From: Anisus vortex
Taxonomy: Eukaryota > Mollusca > Gastropoda > Planorbidae
Length of the DNA: 64,000 nt
NCBI GenBank assembly: GCA_949126835.1
Contig: OX421498.1
Location: forward strand, 35,929,799-35,993,798
Reading direction: 5' to 3'
The notes beneath the pieces are model-generated. The model did no database searches and was not told the origin of the DNA. It was given only the letters and a program-made list of their open reading frames with translations. A program made the translations under genes and the position numbers. This document shows positions 1 to 12,236 of this stretch, piece after piece. The first letter of the stretch is position 1; every line of letters starts with the position of its first letter.

Positions 1-1560
1 AAAATTCTAGGCTACATTTGTCATGTGCCACTTACATAGCAGACATAATATTAATATATAAACATGGTTTTACGTTAATACAAATATATTAATTAAAATT
101 ACGGACGCTACATTTGACATGTCCTTTTTGTGTTCATCTTGTTAGTTTGTAGCTCTATGTATGAGTGGAAAGTGGAAACTAATGCAATTGTTAGCACGGC
201 AAAATGACCGACCAATTGTAAAAAACGTCACCATCGCTGTAGTCTAGCCGCAGTCTAGCGAGCCATTGTGATTGGAATAACAAAAGAACATAAACACACC
301 AACAAACATTCTGCAGAGTACGTTCAGAAACAGAAACCCAGTTTTTTTGCCGCTCAGTAGGCCTACATCTAAATTAGGCGCCGTTCTGTTATTGAGTCCC
401 GAAAGGACTATGAACACCGTCCGAGAGTCGACTGCTTTTATTCAACGCCCATGGTTGAGTCTTTTTCAAGTTCCAACCATGTTTGAATCAGCATTAGCAG
501 GCCATCCACTCCGACATGGAAAGATATGAGTAGGCAGGCGTTGTCCTACAAGGCCGTCGCTTGTTGGGTCGGCTTGCTCTGTTCGGATTCCCCTTTTACG
601 AACGTACATTTGCTAGAGCCATCCATGGTTTGCCTCGTATTCCTGTAATGTGGGCTGACGGTGTGTTGGCCGAGCGGATTTTGTCTGACACGGAGATTTC
701 ATCCCCTCAAGGCCACCTTTGAAAGCAGCCGTCTTTACAGGACGTTTTGTATACCTTTCCGTACGTCGCATCAGCCCCCACCCCGGAGACGCCAGAAATC
801 GGACAGTGGGGTAGGGCCTACCTCACAGGCCCCCTCAAATAAAAGAACAGAACAAGCCGATTAATCTCCAGACTTGCAGCTCGGGATACCACGCCTCTCT
901 CCGTCACTTACAGAGATGGGAGTGGAAGTATCTCGGCGACCGCTTGTCCCATGCATTAGCTCACTGGTCAAACTCGGGGAACCAAGTTAAAAGGTCTAAA
1001 AAAAAAATCGGACGAGCCCGTCTTGTGTCCAGGGCGTAACGTTTAGCGTTGAGCTCAGCTCTGTCCGGACCCGCTGCGGGAGCTCTCCCCTATGCGTTCG
1101 CCCGCTGGTGTATTCTTAATGGGAACGTATCGGCGGTTTACACACTTCGCCAGCTTTGGGGCTCATAGGTACAGAAGTGAAATTAGGCGCCAGAGACTAA
1201 CGTTCGTTATATATTATTATACCATGTAAGTGATAGCTGGGATGGGCAATAGAACTAAAAACAACAATAGGCCCTCTCTGAGACTATGTTTGAATTGCAT
1301 TGAATGAAGTGTATTGTGTGAATCCAACATGGTTATTTTAAAATATTTCCTTCAGAAAAATAATTCGTGGCCCATGAAGTCCGAAATACTTAGCCTACCA
1401 TTCCTTTTAACATTCCTAATTCTGATATATAAACTAATATATTTTTGCTGACACGTTATAATGGGTGAAACATTAAAATTTGGTGATTAGGCTAAATATA
1501 GTAATTTTTTAGTTTTAATTTCTAATTTTGTAAAAAAAAAATTATGAGATAAAAATGTAT
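1..1560. other. No gene recognised; GC-richer block at about 340-1180
   Basis: No convincing gene. Bases about 340-1180 are clearly more GC-rich than the AT-rich flanks and hold short stop-interrupted frames on the + strand. This looks like the remains of an old coding element, but I could not match it to any transposon family. The remainder is AT-rich and featureless. Confidence 0.4.
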
Positions 1561-1571
1561 TAGTATGCCTA

Positions 1572-1910
1572 TAGTGGCGTAGCCAGATTGCAAGGTGTGG
1601 GTGGCAAATAGTGCAAGGTAGGAGCGGTAGGGGCAAGGAAGCCAACTACCGTGTGTATAATCATATAATGTGTGTGTGCAGAGGGGGGCAATAATGCAAG
1701 AAAATATAGTGAGCATATGGTTAAAATAGCAGGTTAATTTACAACTGGTGCACAGATTCCCCCTAAGCTATTTAATAATTAACATTGTACTAAAACCTCA
1801 TTAGTGAAACGTACAATCAGAAAGTATTCAATATATCTATATGAAAAGAACAATTGGTAGGGGCGATGGGGGGTAGTAAGCATGTTACACCCCTTTCGTG
1901 GCAAACGCCT
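1572..1910. mobile_element. Possible decayed hAT element (GTGGCGTAGC-type ends)
   Basis: The left end TAGTGGCGTAGCCAG matches the terminus of the hAT element that starts at 9054. About 340 bp downstream, TGGCAAACGCCTA is a poor inverted match. No 8-bp target duplication is visible, so this is either a heavily mutated short copy or a lone terminus. Confidence 0.3.
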
Positions 1911-2845
1911 ATGAGAGTTCTATCTAGTCAATATAAAATCTTTAAAACAAGTCTTAAAATGTATTACAATTAATTATAGTAAAGATCTAGACCTTTCCGT
2001 TTTAAATCTATTTTAAACATAAAAGCCAGCGTTTAATTTTTTGTTTACTTGTTATAGGGAGGGGGTAACGAATTGTTGACGTAATTATATAGGGGGGGTC
2101 TCTGAAAGTTTGACAGTTGTTGACAAGGGGAGGGGGGAGGTAAAAATCGCCAAAAAATTGTTGACGTAATTAATGGACGTCCCCTAAGGGATTTAAAAAT
2201 TCTCTTCGCACATTTTGTGCGGATTTTGACGGTTTGGGAATGGGCGGAGAAGCTGAAAATTGTATAGAATGTTTCGTCATTAGCTAATAGTATAAGTGTA
2301 AAGTTTCAACTCAATAGGATGATGGGAAAATGGGCCAGTTAACCTTCTGAAGATTTTGCCAGCCAAGAAATAAATAGTGTACCAATGAGCCTCTATGACC
2401 ACAATTGGAACTAAATAGCCTCCCTCTGAAGCCATATTTGGGGCTTGGATAGGGCGGGGGGGGGGGGGGGGGGGTCAACCCTTACTTACTAAGTATTGTG
2501 AACTATTAACCCGCAGTTGAACCCCCGGATTGCGTCATAGAATGTGTTCGTTATTCGAAGCGCATAATTATTTGTGACGTAAACGTGGTGGCTATTCGAA
2601 TCAAGCGTGTATATCAATCTCACAGAATTTTCCGACTCGATACAATGGGAAAGAGGTGGGGGGGGGGGGGGGAGAGGTCTCAAATGGCCCATGTCAATAC
2701 AAATAGTTTTATTTTATTTTTAAAATAGTTTACCTTGTTGTTTTTTTTATCAATTACAATAAGAAACTCTATAACACACAATCTTGCAAGTAAGCCAAGT
2801 AACAATAGGCCTACAGAGGGACGGATACATTTGAAGAAGTCTAGA

Positions 2846-3049
2846 TGAGGTGTCGACAACCTAGGGACCTCGTGCCACGCTTGGCACGCCGATGGATTTT
2901 CAATGGCACGCGGAAGAGGCCCCAAAAGCCTATTCAAGTCTCTTCTACAATTTAGTGCTACACCAAAATGAATTTTAGGCTGTTTTGGCACGCTGAATGA
3001 TTTAGAAATCCTACTCAGGCACACTGTTATCAAAAGGTTGCCGGCCTAG
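2846..3049 (-). mobile_element. hAT-type MITE, 'GGGGTCGGCAACC' family, reverse copy
   Basis: Read on the - strand, this copy starts with a degraded GGCCGGCAACC end and runs through the shared core (ATTCAGCGTGCC..., GCCATTGAAAATC...) to GTTGTCGACACC. Other copies lie at 6367, 9426, 38248 and 51789. It is non-coding, about 200 bp, and the target duplication is not recognisable. Confidence 0.6.
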
Positions 3050-4558
3050 ATTACTATCAATCAGGCCTCACAAGAGGGGGGGTGCAGCTTGTGCGGCGCA
3101 CCGGGGGCTCATAAGAGTTTAAGGCGCCCATGAATATTAAAACTATGCTTGCCATATATAACGCATGCGTCGAACTCACTGGGAAAGCAAAATAATTAAC
3201 TTTCACACAACTTGACATAAGAAAAAAAAAGCTGGTAATACCGCGCGGCCAGTGACCAGTGGAAAATAAATGTCTCTCAAAAACGTCACAACGTCATATC
3301 TGGAGGCATAAGCTAAATGGTCATGGTTGATTGACCTTTAATTGCTAAAATCAAGATATTTCTTTAAAATACAATTAGTTGGCCTAATTAGCAAAGTGGT
3401 AATTATATTTATTAAAGCTTATATATACTTTTATATTTGGAAGTCTAAGTAAATTGCATGGGCCTACCATGTAAACAAAAAATAACATTTATCTCAATTT
3501 TTTATTCTATTGTAAATAAATGACAACAATGTAGGAAGATGACCTTTCAACTGGGATCGTGCTTACACAGCAATATAATGAAACGCCTCAAATATGTGAC
3601 ACTCGCCCCCCCCCCCCCCTCCTTTTTGTTTTTCTTTCCCTCCTCACTCACTTTCACTAAATAGATTTTCCTAAACTTATGTTACAAACTATTTACGTCT
3701 TATGTTATTATCTCCCTTTACAGACTGTTCTAACTAGGTCACGGCGGAGTGATCCTTCTGTTTGAAATCTCGAGACTACACACCACGGCTGAATCACGTC
3801 TTGTCTAAATAAATGAGGACCTCGTGACTTTGTCCCTTCACGGACGATAACCCTGGTTAATTACACGATCGCATTATATTTTAATTGGCCAAGCAAACAC
3901 GAGTTTTTGAAGAATATATGTAAAAAAAAAAATACAACAGTGGCATTAATAACTAACTACAATACCTTCTTCTAACCATCATAGGCGGATTTAATTTACA
4001 TTAGATCCAATAAGCTCATCGGCTGTACAGCATCAGAGGACACTTCTAATCTTGACAACTAGATCTAGACTATATTATACAGTGAAGTACGGACATAAGT
4101 GTGGATTGGAAAACTATTACATTTTCTTGTTGTTCATCTTAATCTGCTTTTAACCCTGTTTGTTAAGAACACAAGTGTTTTTATTTTAACTTAGGCTATA
4201 ATATCAGATTGATTTTTACCGGTTCTCTACTTTTTAAATCAGTGGTATTTTTAAATCAACAAGAATTGAGATGCTGTAGGCCTACCCAAATAAACTGATT
4301 TTTGCTGTTTTTCGCTAGATTTAACGCATTGGATTGGAACTCTTGAATATCAGAACACATGTAAACTTTGACCTTTAGAATGGAACCATCGTAATGAATA
4401 ATAATGTACGGACTTGGTGTTGAACTGGCGCCATCAATAAATGTTAAAATGTTTTGAAAAATATTGTTTGCAAACGTTTTGACCTTTAGGTTCAATTGTA
4501 GTGGAGAGTTTATAGATCTAGTTTGGAACAAAAAGAAGGAACTGGTAAATACCAGAAC

Positions 4559-5629
4559 ATGGCTGACCATCCGTGGCCAGAACACATCACAACAATGTCT
4601 TCCGATCGTTCTGTCCTGAGGCTGGACACTCTAAAAGACCTAAAACTGTTCCAGAACTATAATCGACTGTACCACAGGAACAGATTGATGTACAAGGAAC
4701 ATTTGAACAACAAAATGGCGTCTCTGTGGAACAGCCGTTCCTCGGGGAGCAGCGCTGCGGAGAATCTGAAGCGAGGAGCAGACGATCATTATTTATCATC
4801 ATACACAGCCCGCCAACGCCAGGAATTTCAACAATCGATTTCCGAGTCGAGCTCTGGCAAAGATTTCCCTAAGTCAACGGAAAAAATCTGGCAACAAAGG
4901 GTGTCCAAACGCGTGAACCCAGCAGGCTGGGTTTCTGACCAGGAAGGTCATGGACAGTCATGCATGGCTAATTGTCCTGTTGATGGTTTCCTTCCAAAAT
5001 TAAATTCTGACCAAGATGACAACAAAAGGATAATTAAGGCAAAACGTCTTCGCGCCAAGCAGGGAAATGAACGCGTGAAAAGGATTTCTGCGCCTACAAG
5101 TTTACCAAACATAAGCAGACAATCATATCCGGGGCACAATGGACATTCCTTGAATCACAATGGAGATGATTTGGTACCAGGTGGTCGTTTAAAAGTTTCG
5201 TCTGAAGCAGATCTGAACTATAGTGGACACTCAGATGGGCAGACTGCATCATCCATGCTGAATAAGTTTCGATATTTCATCAAAATGAAAAGCAAGGCTC
5301 ATAACAAGTCGATTCAGAAAGATGACTCCATGCGCTCATTGACTAAGAACCGTGATTCGATTACTAACTCATTAGATTCGATTATCGAAAATCGATCGCT
5401 TAGTCCAACGGTGACAGCTCCTAAATGTAACACGATTATTCAAGCGAGTTCACAGTTGGATAAAGCCAAGACTAAAAAAAGCGAGGAGACAAACAAGGAT
5501 GATATTTCAAAAGATGCGGAGATTCGTCCTGCTCAGGCCCTGCATAAGGTTATTTTTAGAACCAGGGACGAGAATGGGATTCTGGTCATTACTGCTATAG
5601 GCATCAACCAAGCAGCTCTCATGAGGTGA
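4559..5629 (+). CDS. Unrecognised intronless 356-codon protein gene
   Basis: An open frame of 356 codons starts at ATG 4559 (MADHPWPEH) and stops at TGA 5627. In the same frame a stop lies at 4499, and no ATG lies between it and 4559, so this is the natural start unless an upstream exon exists. The product is hydrophilic and rich in Ser, Asn, Lys, Asp and Arg, with no signal peptide, membrane segment or domain that I recognise. A basic stretch lies mid-protein, and the last 30 residues (VIFRTRDENGILVITAIGI) look more ordered. Codon use is even and the frame is unusually long for this AT-rich region, which argues for a real gene. A good donor (ATGAG|GTGATT at 5626) and acceptor (TTTCAG ending 5679) would give a 54-bp intron and change the end to ...LMRSDLRA. 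A single-exon host gene, a retrocopy or a transposon ORF all remain possible. Confidence 0.55.
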   Translation: MADHPWPEHITTMSSDRSVLRLDTLKDLKLFQNYNRLYHRNRLMYKEHLNNKMASLWNSRSSGSSAAENLKRGADDHYLSSYTARQRQEFQQSISESSSGKDFPKSTEKIWQQRVSKRVNPAGWVSDQEGHGQSCMANCPVDGFLPKLNSDQDDNKRIIKAKRLRAKQGNERVKRISAPTSLPNISRQSYPGHNGHSLNHNGDDLVPGGRLKVSSEADLNYSGHSDGQTASSMLNKFRYFIKMKSKAHNKSIQKDDSMRSLTKNRDSITNSLDSIIENRSLSPTVTAPKCNTIIQASSQLDKAKTKKSEETNKDDISKDAEIRPAQALHKVIFRTRDENGILVITAIGINQAALMR

Positions 5630-5679
5630 TTGTTTATAGAAACTCATATTGAGGCCTGTTCAATAGACTTTGATTTCAG

Positions 5680-5870
5680 AAGTGACTTACGTGCCTGATA
5701 AGGGAGAGGATGGGCCACAACTAGTGCGCATCGATATTCAGCATAAAACTAAAAACTTGTGTGGATGTACATTTTGCACGACAGCGAATCCAATAAATTG
5801 TCTTTGCAATTCTATGGGGCGAAAACAAATACAAGAAATACAAGAATCAAAGAAAGGAATTCATCAGTAA
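5680..5870 (+). other. Short cysteine-rich frame downstream of the 356-codon ORF
   Basis: After a plausible acceptor at 5679 a frame continues to TAA at about 5868-5870. It encodes roughly 63 residues with a CGCTFC...NCLC cysteine cluster. The visible donor at 5626 does not put it in frame with the upstream ORF; it is off by one base. It may be an exon of the same gene joined through another donor, a frameshifted 3' end, or chance. Confidence 0.25.
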
Positions 5871-5895
5871 TTGTTGCAATGCTAAGATAAACATA

Positions 5896-6127
5896 AAGAC
5901 AAAAACACTTTCCTTATCCCTTATGCGAGTATAAACGCATATAAGTACTCTTTTTTCCCGAGTGGCATTCGGGCATGTAATGGGTTACCTGAACAAACCA
6001 GGAGAACCAGTAGCTTAACATCATTTAAAACATTAATAAAGATGCAAGACTTGACTCGGACATAAGTGAGCGTAGGACGCAATAATCTTCTTTATAGAAG
6101 GAGCGTCTGTAATGTATAAGATAAAAA
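5896..6127 (+). pseudogene. 3' end of a non-LTR retrotransposon (LINE)
   Basis: The + strand reads IPYASINAYKYSFFPSGIRA, then CNGLPEQTRRTSSLTSFKTL, then IKMQDLTRT and stop at 6063. This is the usual end of Jockey/CR1-like reverse transcriptase ORFs (FFPRTIRDWN...SSLDSFK). A short 3' UTR follows, ending in GGAGCGTCTGTAATGTATAA. The upstream body is missing, so this is a 5'-truncated copy. The same tail, inverted, occurs on the SINE copies at 8.9, 20.2 and 57.1 kb. Family membership is inferred from memory of the motif. Confidence 0.7.
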
Positions 6128-6366
6128 ATTGTAAGAATCTTCACAGACTTATGCCTATATAGGCTCTTTGAAATATGAATAAGACTTACTGTTCATAATG
6201 TAATGTGTTTATAATGTTTGTATTGCTTATAATGTACTTTTATAATGTGATTGATTGTAAAAGGTTGTTGTTGTTTTTTTACATTAAAGTTTGAATTTAA
6301 GATTTGGTCTAACACATAACTTCCTAAAGGCATCAACAAAGCCAGTTGAGTGTTAATGGTGTATGG

Positions 6367-6575
6367 CAGGGGTCGGCAACCTTTTGATAATAGTGTACCA
6401 AAAAATGTATTTCTAGTTCATTCAGCGTGCCAACTGCCCCCCGCATCATGCATTAGCACCCATTTTTATTTTTGTAGCAGATACTCGAAATGCCCTTTTG
6501 GGAGTATTCCACGTGCCATTGAAAATCGCTCTGCATGCCAAGCCTGACACGCGTGCCGTAGGTTGCCGACCCCTG
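6367..6575 (+). mobile_element. hAT-type MITE, 'GGGGTCGGCAACC' family (209 bp)
   Basis: Perfect 15-bp terminal inverted repeats CAGGGGTCGGCAACC and GGTTGCCGACCCCTG bound a 209-bp non-coding body. The flanks GTGTATGG (6359-6366) and CTGTATGG (6576-6583) match at 7 of 8 positions, as expected for a hAT 8-bp target duplication. This is the cleanest copy in the window. Confidence 0.85.
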
Positions 6576-6689
6576 CTGTATGGTATTGTTAGATGTTATG
6601 GTTGTTTGTGCAATTTTATGTTTTAATGTTGTAGGTTGATGTTGTTTGATAATGTTGTGTGTTAGTGTTGGATATTAATGTTTTTACTG

Positions 6690-6990
6690 TGACCGAGTCT
6701 AATTTACCAGCTGGCACAGTATAACAGGTAGGTGCGTCCAAGTGCCACTGTCTTCACGATTCACTTCTGTACCCATGGGCCTCATCGCTGGCGAAGCGTG
6801 GAAACCACCAGTACGCTTGCAACATGAGCACACCAGTGGGCTAACGCATGGCGGGACAGAACCCTGATTGAACCGTCGAAAGGCTCTGAGTCTTCGGTGG
6901 GGTGGAAGCAAGGTGCGCAGCGTTCCCGCCTCAACCCCGCCCTGGTGACTGGATGCCCATACCTATAGTATGGGATTTTTGCTACCGGGT
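6690..6990. other. GC-rich unclassified block
   Basis: About 300 bp that is much more GC-rich than its surroundings, with no sustained ORF. It has no B-box, TIR or match to 5S rRNA or tRNA that I recognise. It may be an old SINE or other small repeat. Confidence 0.3.
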
Positions 6991-8884
6991 GACAGTACAG
7001 GTATACGAGCGAATTAAAAAAATTATTGTTATAAATGCAGATATCAAATGTGAAATGATTATGACATATTAAATATTATGTATAAAATATCGGCATACAC
7101 AATAGCCTGTGCATTTAATTTTTAGCTCTTCACCATCAGTCATTACCACTTTATCATTAAATGGCGCGAAAGTCAGATGTGAGTAAACGAGATAATTCAA
7201 CATAGCGATTCATCTTAGAAAACCACTTTTCCCCTCCCCCTCCCCCTCTCAGCCCACAAGCAACAGCTATACTTATATGATTTAATCTATAATATGTCTA
7301 CACATTGTAATCATTCGTTTATCCTTAATTTTAACGGGCAAAACCACTAGTATGTAATAAAATTATTATTTCACAGAATTTGACCATAGGAGATGATGAA
7401 AAAAAGGGAGGTGAATCGTGTATGGAGTGACCTATTTTAGAATGCCACCAAAAATGCTACCAAAAATAATTCTTTCTTTGCTCAGTCTTTCCTGTGACAG
7501 AGGCAAATTGAGAACATTCAATATTTCTTCTAGAACACATCGCCCCTAGCGTGTAATTTGTTGTTTGTTTGTTTTTTTCTCTTTAAAGCGTTTAAATTTC
7601 GCACCGGTGTGTAAAATTATACATTGCACAAAGTGTGAACTTTAACACGTTCAAAGCACCGAGAGGTTTAAAAGGTGCAAAATAAGCTTAATTCAGCAGG
7701 CCCCTGGCCTAAAAACCTACACTAAACTAAAGAATGTTATTTCACCTATTATAGAATAGTATACGGCCTACTATGCTGTTATAATATAGGCCTATAGTCT
7801 AGGTTCATCCCCTAATTTTATTTATTTGGCCTACATCAGCACTTCCAAACTTCTTTCTCTTTCTTAACCCTTATAATTTTTAATTTCATATTAAATGCAT
7901 CCATCTCTCATAAGCCAACCAACAGAATAAATATACCTATTCTGTGAGCCAACCCAAACGCAATTTCATTCTTTAATTTTTGTTCCGAAGTTCTTGTTTA
8001 AAGAATGTTTATCATTATGTGTCTGGTCAATGCCTACAGTTTAGAAGTGTTTTACAGTGTCCGCAAACATTATAATTATTAGCCGTCATAAACAAACAAT
8101 AACAATAACAATAGGCCTATTATCATTAATATTATTAATTTAAGAAATCTACAATTACCAAAAAAGAAACATTTGAGAAAAGAATTTTAAAAAGGAATTT
8201 TAGCGTAGATCTACATAGCCTAATATTATTTAATGAAGGTCGTATAATTAAGTTGTTATAACAAGATAAGAAAAATATTTAATAAACTTTACACTCTCTA
8301 TAGTAAGTAAGTAAATTAAATGTAAGCTATGGTCTATTTAATCAAACAACAATTTCTGCTTGAAAAAGTAAAGGTTTGAGAGAAGGGTGAAGATCTTATA
8401 TATATGGAAGAAGAAAAGTATTAAGAAAGAGAAAAAAAAGTAGGAACCGCTAAAATTTTATGAATGAAATGTGTTACTGGACATTGAAATTATTTACGTA
8501 CTGTAGGCCTGCGTATGCTAAACGTAGCCATTTGTGAGATGTATAGTGGTAAGCTATATTCAGAAACAAAGAGGTAATCTGTACAATGCCTATACCACAT
8601 TCTAGTGAGATCCCAGTGCGATAAAGCAAGGGGCAAGAGAGAGGGACGGGAAGAGACAGGCAGAGGAAGACACTGAGAGGGGAGGGGGGTAAGGGGGCGG
8701 GGGAGAGTGGGGTAAGTTTAGGGGAATAAGACTTTCAAAAACCAGTTCTCAGATTCGTCAAAGAATTGGCCTATTATGTTTACGCTGTTAATTGTGCCTG
8801 GGTTGTATTTAAGCCTATAGTTGTTTTTTTTTTTTTTTTTTTACTTTTAAGTTTAGGCTACATATGTTTCTTTAAGATAGAAGA
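6991..8884. other. AT-rich non-coding stretch
   Basis: No gene seen. The stretch contains several TAGGCCTA words, a purine-rich tract near 8630-8715 and a T run near 8822-8842. Confidence 0.5.
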
Positions 8885-9053
8885 TTCCTACGTCCACTAG
8901 GCCCAAAACTCCTTATCTTATCTTATACATTACAGACGCTCCTTCTATAGAGAATATTATTGCGTCCTACGCTCATCCGTGGTCCGAGTCTAGTCTTGCA
9001 TTTTTATTAATGCAGGGCGGCAGGGAATGGACGGCGGCAGTGCTAGAACCCGG
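8885..9053 (-). repeat. tRNA-derived SINE, 3' part, split by the hAT insertion
   Basis: Read on the - strand this is the tail half of a SINE whose tRNA-like head resumes at 19429. It shares CCACTAGGCC, CAGACGCTCCTTCTATAGA and AGGGCGGCAGGGA with the uninterrupted copy at 57085-57240. The break falls at GAACCCGG (9046-9053), inside the B-box, and this octamer is repeated at 19429-19436. Confidence 0.7.
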
Positions 9054-9425
9054 TAGTGGCGTAGCTAGGGTCATCTGCGCCCGGGGACATGACACAAAGT
9101 CGGCGCCCCTTCTCGGACCAACAGAGTCTGGAGGCTCACTGAGCACCCAAGAAAAATTTGAAATTGTACGGTTTATATGGTTCATTTTCGAAGCATCTGG
9201 TATTTTAATGAAATAGAATACAGACTAATAAGTCTCTATACGATTGTAAACAATTTATTTGAAAATAATATATATTCTACTAATTATAGATGACTGGAAT
9301 AGACATAGTCTACAACAAATTGATCCTCCTTGATTTGACTGTCGTAAACTCGTCAATCACGTTGTCAAAATTAATTTTCTCAAGTGTTTCTCTTTCGAAG
9401 CTAAGGAGTGCAAGATCACACAGAC

Positions 9426-11018
9426 CAGGGGTCTTTAACCTTTTGCTAATTGCTTGCCAAAGTAGGATTTCTAAACCATTCAGCGTGCCACAGCCTAAAA
9501 GTCAACCTACTTTATTATACTTTTTTTTTTTTTTTTTTTTTATTTTATAACTATAAGACAATAATTTAACTTCGTAGCAAGACCAAGGCCAAAAGCAAAA
9601 GAAATTTATGAAAAAAAAAACCGGTAAAGCGATTTATATTTAATAACAATAATTAACGCGTTTGTGATTATCAACCTTTTTATTTGCATTTATACCAAAA
9701 AAATCATATTACCAAACTTTCACATTTGTGGTAATGATTTTGTAAACATTATCATTTGGTTGTCCAGATAAGGATCTAATAGGCCTATTGATGATAGTTT
9801 ATTCTCTGTTTAACTGAGATTGTCTTTAATTTGCTCAATGCTTCAACTAGTACATGGCAACACTATAGTAGAGCGGAATTCATGTGTAGTAATCATACAA
9901 ACTGGGTAGTTAATGTAATGTTTAAAAAATGTGCATAAAATGTTTTAGTCATATAGATCTAATATTTATATAATTTTCAACTACATTTTACAATTTGGTC
10001 ATTATTACGTTATAAGTTGTAGACCATTTAGTCAATTTAGTCTATTATAAATAAAAAAAGAATAAGAAACACAATATTAGAAATAATAGCATAATTAAAA
10101 CGGGCTAATTATCTCCCTTTAATTCAAATAAAGTTTCTAATTTTGATTCAATATTGATGCAAAACAAGTTATGTTTTGTAATATAACAAATATTACTGAC
10201 TAATTATTCTTTCTTTTTATAAATCCAGCATTATTACTCCCTTTATTTTAAGTTGCATTTTCTGTCTGTCTTTCTGTCTGTCTGTCTGCAATGGTGCAAA
10301 AATTGGCTTCGATTTTTCGACCACTTGCCGTGGTCCGATCGAGCTGAAATTTGGACAGCAGATTTGTGGCGCCTAACAATACATCCTATTAAATTTTCAG
10401 TTAAAACGACTTAATAATACTACACTTATGACAATATTCATTTCTTAAAAGGAAAGTATAAGAAATATTTTGATTTCGCGTTAAAAATGCCTGTGCAACT
10501 TTTTTATAGTTTTTCGGCGCAAAGCTAGAAAAAAAATAATTATGCGCTAAGATTATTTTTAGAACAATTCATACGGAGTAAGGAGATATTTTTGAGATTT
10601 GCGACACAGATATTTTTTAATTACATGCTGTTAAACTTAGTTTGCAAATAAAGGGAGTATGATAAAAACTGTGTTTTTATGGTTTTCTTGTGGTATTTAT
10701 TACAATATTTTATTATCAGAGGCATACAATTGATTTACGTTAAACAGTTGTAATTAAACATTTCCTGTATTAATTGTTTGTCCATTTAACCCACTTGATT
10801 TAACCCGTCCTTGTTAATGCGTTCAACTAACTGAAATGTGTCGCTCTGTCATTAAGAAAAATCGTCTTCAACAGTCAGTTTTCCTCATTAAAAACTGGAA
10901 AATGTTCTTTTCCTCAATAAAAAAACATCTTTTTTCTTCAATAAAAAAAACACACCTCTTGGAAGTCTCTCCAGTGCCATTGAAAATCGCTCTCTGTGCC
11001 CTAGGTTGCCGACCCCTG
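9426..11018 (+). mobile_element. Larger member of the 'GGGGTCGGCAACC' hAT family, nested
   Basis: The left end CAGGGGTCTTTAACCTTTTG and right end GGTTGCCGACCCCTG carry the same termini and subterminal words as the 200-bp MITEs. The 8-bp flanks ACACAGAC and ACTCAGAC match at 7 of 8 positions, so this is one unit. The 1.4-kb interior is AT-rich and non-coding, and includes another inverted-repeat element at about 10226-10671. Confidence 0.7.
10226..10671. mobile_element. Possible inverted-repeat MITE inside the 9426-11018 element
   Basis: ATTACTCCCTTTATTT at the left and its inverse AAATAAAGGGAGTAT at the right bound about 440 bp that contain CTGTCTGTCTGTCTGCAATG. No target duplication could be assigned. 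Confidence 0.4.
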
Positions 11019-11020
11019 AC

Positions 11021-11896
11021 TCAGACGATCTTGACCCATTGAATTAAATAAGACAGTTTGCTGAAGGACCGCTCACAGCTTGCAATGGAAACAGCAATCG
11101 TTAGAAGTATTTGCAGTGAAATGCGCAGATTCGGAAATACGTCATCTCCATATGAAACAACAAAACCAAGAAGATCAAAAAAAGTTTCCGGTAGAACTTC
11201 GATCCGGGCACTGAGCAGCATTTTGCAGTCTCCGATTGCTGTGGACAATTCGTGACCACTGACGACAGTGTCGTAGAGATTTTGCAATTTTGAAGAAGTG
11301 TATCGACATTTGTCTCAGCGAGAAGAGTTTTGACGTCTAGTAAAAATCAAAATTTGGTGTTTAGCTTTTTTAGACGTAAAATTCTTATTGAGTCTATCAA
11401 TTACGCTGTTCATATCACGTGCAATTTCTTCTTCTGCAGAAAGTCGGCATCTCTTGCTAATTCTCCAGGCATTTTTCTTTGTGGTCTAATCCTTCTGTCA
11501 ACCTAGATTTCCCAAGTTGTGCATCTTGTTTTTCCATTGTTTACCGCAACCTGGCTCAAATTATCACGAATGTTGACAAGTTCTTGCTCCAGCGATTCAA
11601 GATCAGAAGCTTGCTGCTACCTTGAAATTCATTATAGGATTCTGCAACCGTTTCTGGACACGATCAATTTTCCCAAGTATGATGTTCCAGAAATGTAACA
11701 AACCTAGGAAGTTAAAGTTTAATATACCTGCCAGCAAAGTATCTGCATCACTTCTTTTGTCAGGCGTCATAGTTGCATCTTCTGATAATTTTTCGAACAG
11801 CCCTACTAGTTCATCTAGTCCTTCATAAATAGCTTTAACAGCTTCTGATCGTGCACCCCAGCGTGTTTCAGACTCCCTCTTCACTGTGATTGGCAC
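11021..11896 (-). pseudogene. hAT transposase remnant (ZMYM1-like)
   Basis: Two - strand fragments survive. 11896-11603 reads ...RESETRWGARSEAVKAIYEG..., like the middle of ZMYM1-type hAT transposases. 11287-11021 reads ...ILLTIAVSIASCERSFSKLS, the conserved C-terminal dimerisation motif. Between them all three frames carry stops and shifts. The N-terminal zinc finger and first catalytic segment are not found. The orientation fits the enclosing hAT element. Confidence 0.8.
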
Positions 11897-12236
11897 AACT
11901 CTTTTTAATTATCCCCAACGAGTTGTTGAACGAGAGAAAAACAAATATATATTCAACTGTTCCAAAAGATATGATAACAACTGGATCCTGTTTAGATGAG
12001 TGTACTCATGCTAAGTATATTCGACTCGAAATTATCCAATCTGTATAATTGTTAAAACCAGATGCCACTTTCAGTATATTATGAAGAATAATATTTGAAC
12101 CCAACTGATCTTTGTTTAAAAACAACGCCATCAGCAATCCTACATTGTGGATGTGTCATTTGTTGTATTAGTAGAATGGCGCCCCTTAAATGCTCAATGG
12201 GGGCGCCAAAATCATGCTTGCCAACTGGTTTGTAAT

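Noticed and set aside
4523..4558. Upstream extension of the 356-codon ORF from a TTG at 4523
   Set aside because: Animal nuclear genes rarely start at TTG; the first ATG at 4559 is preferred.
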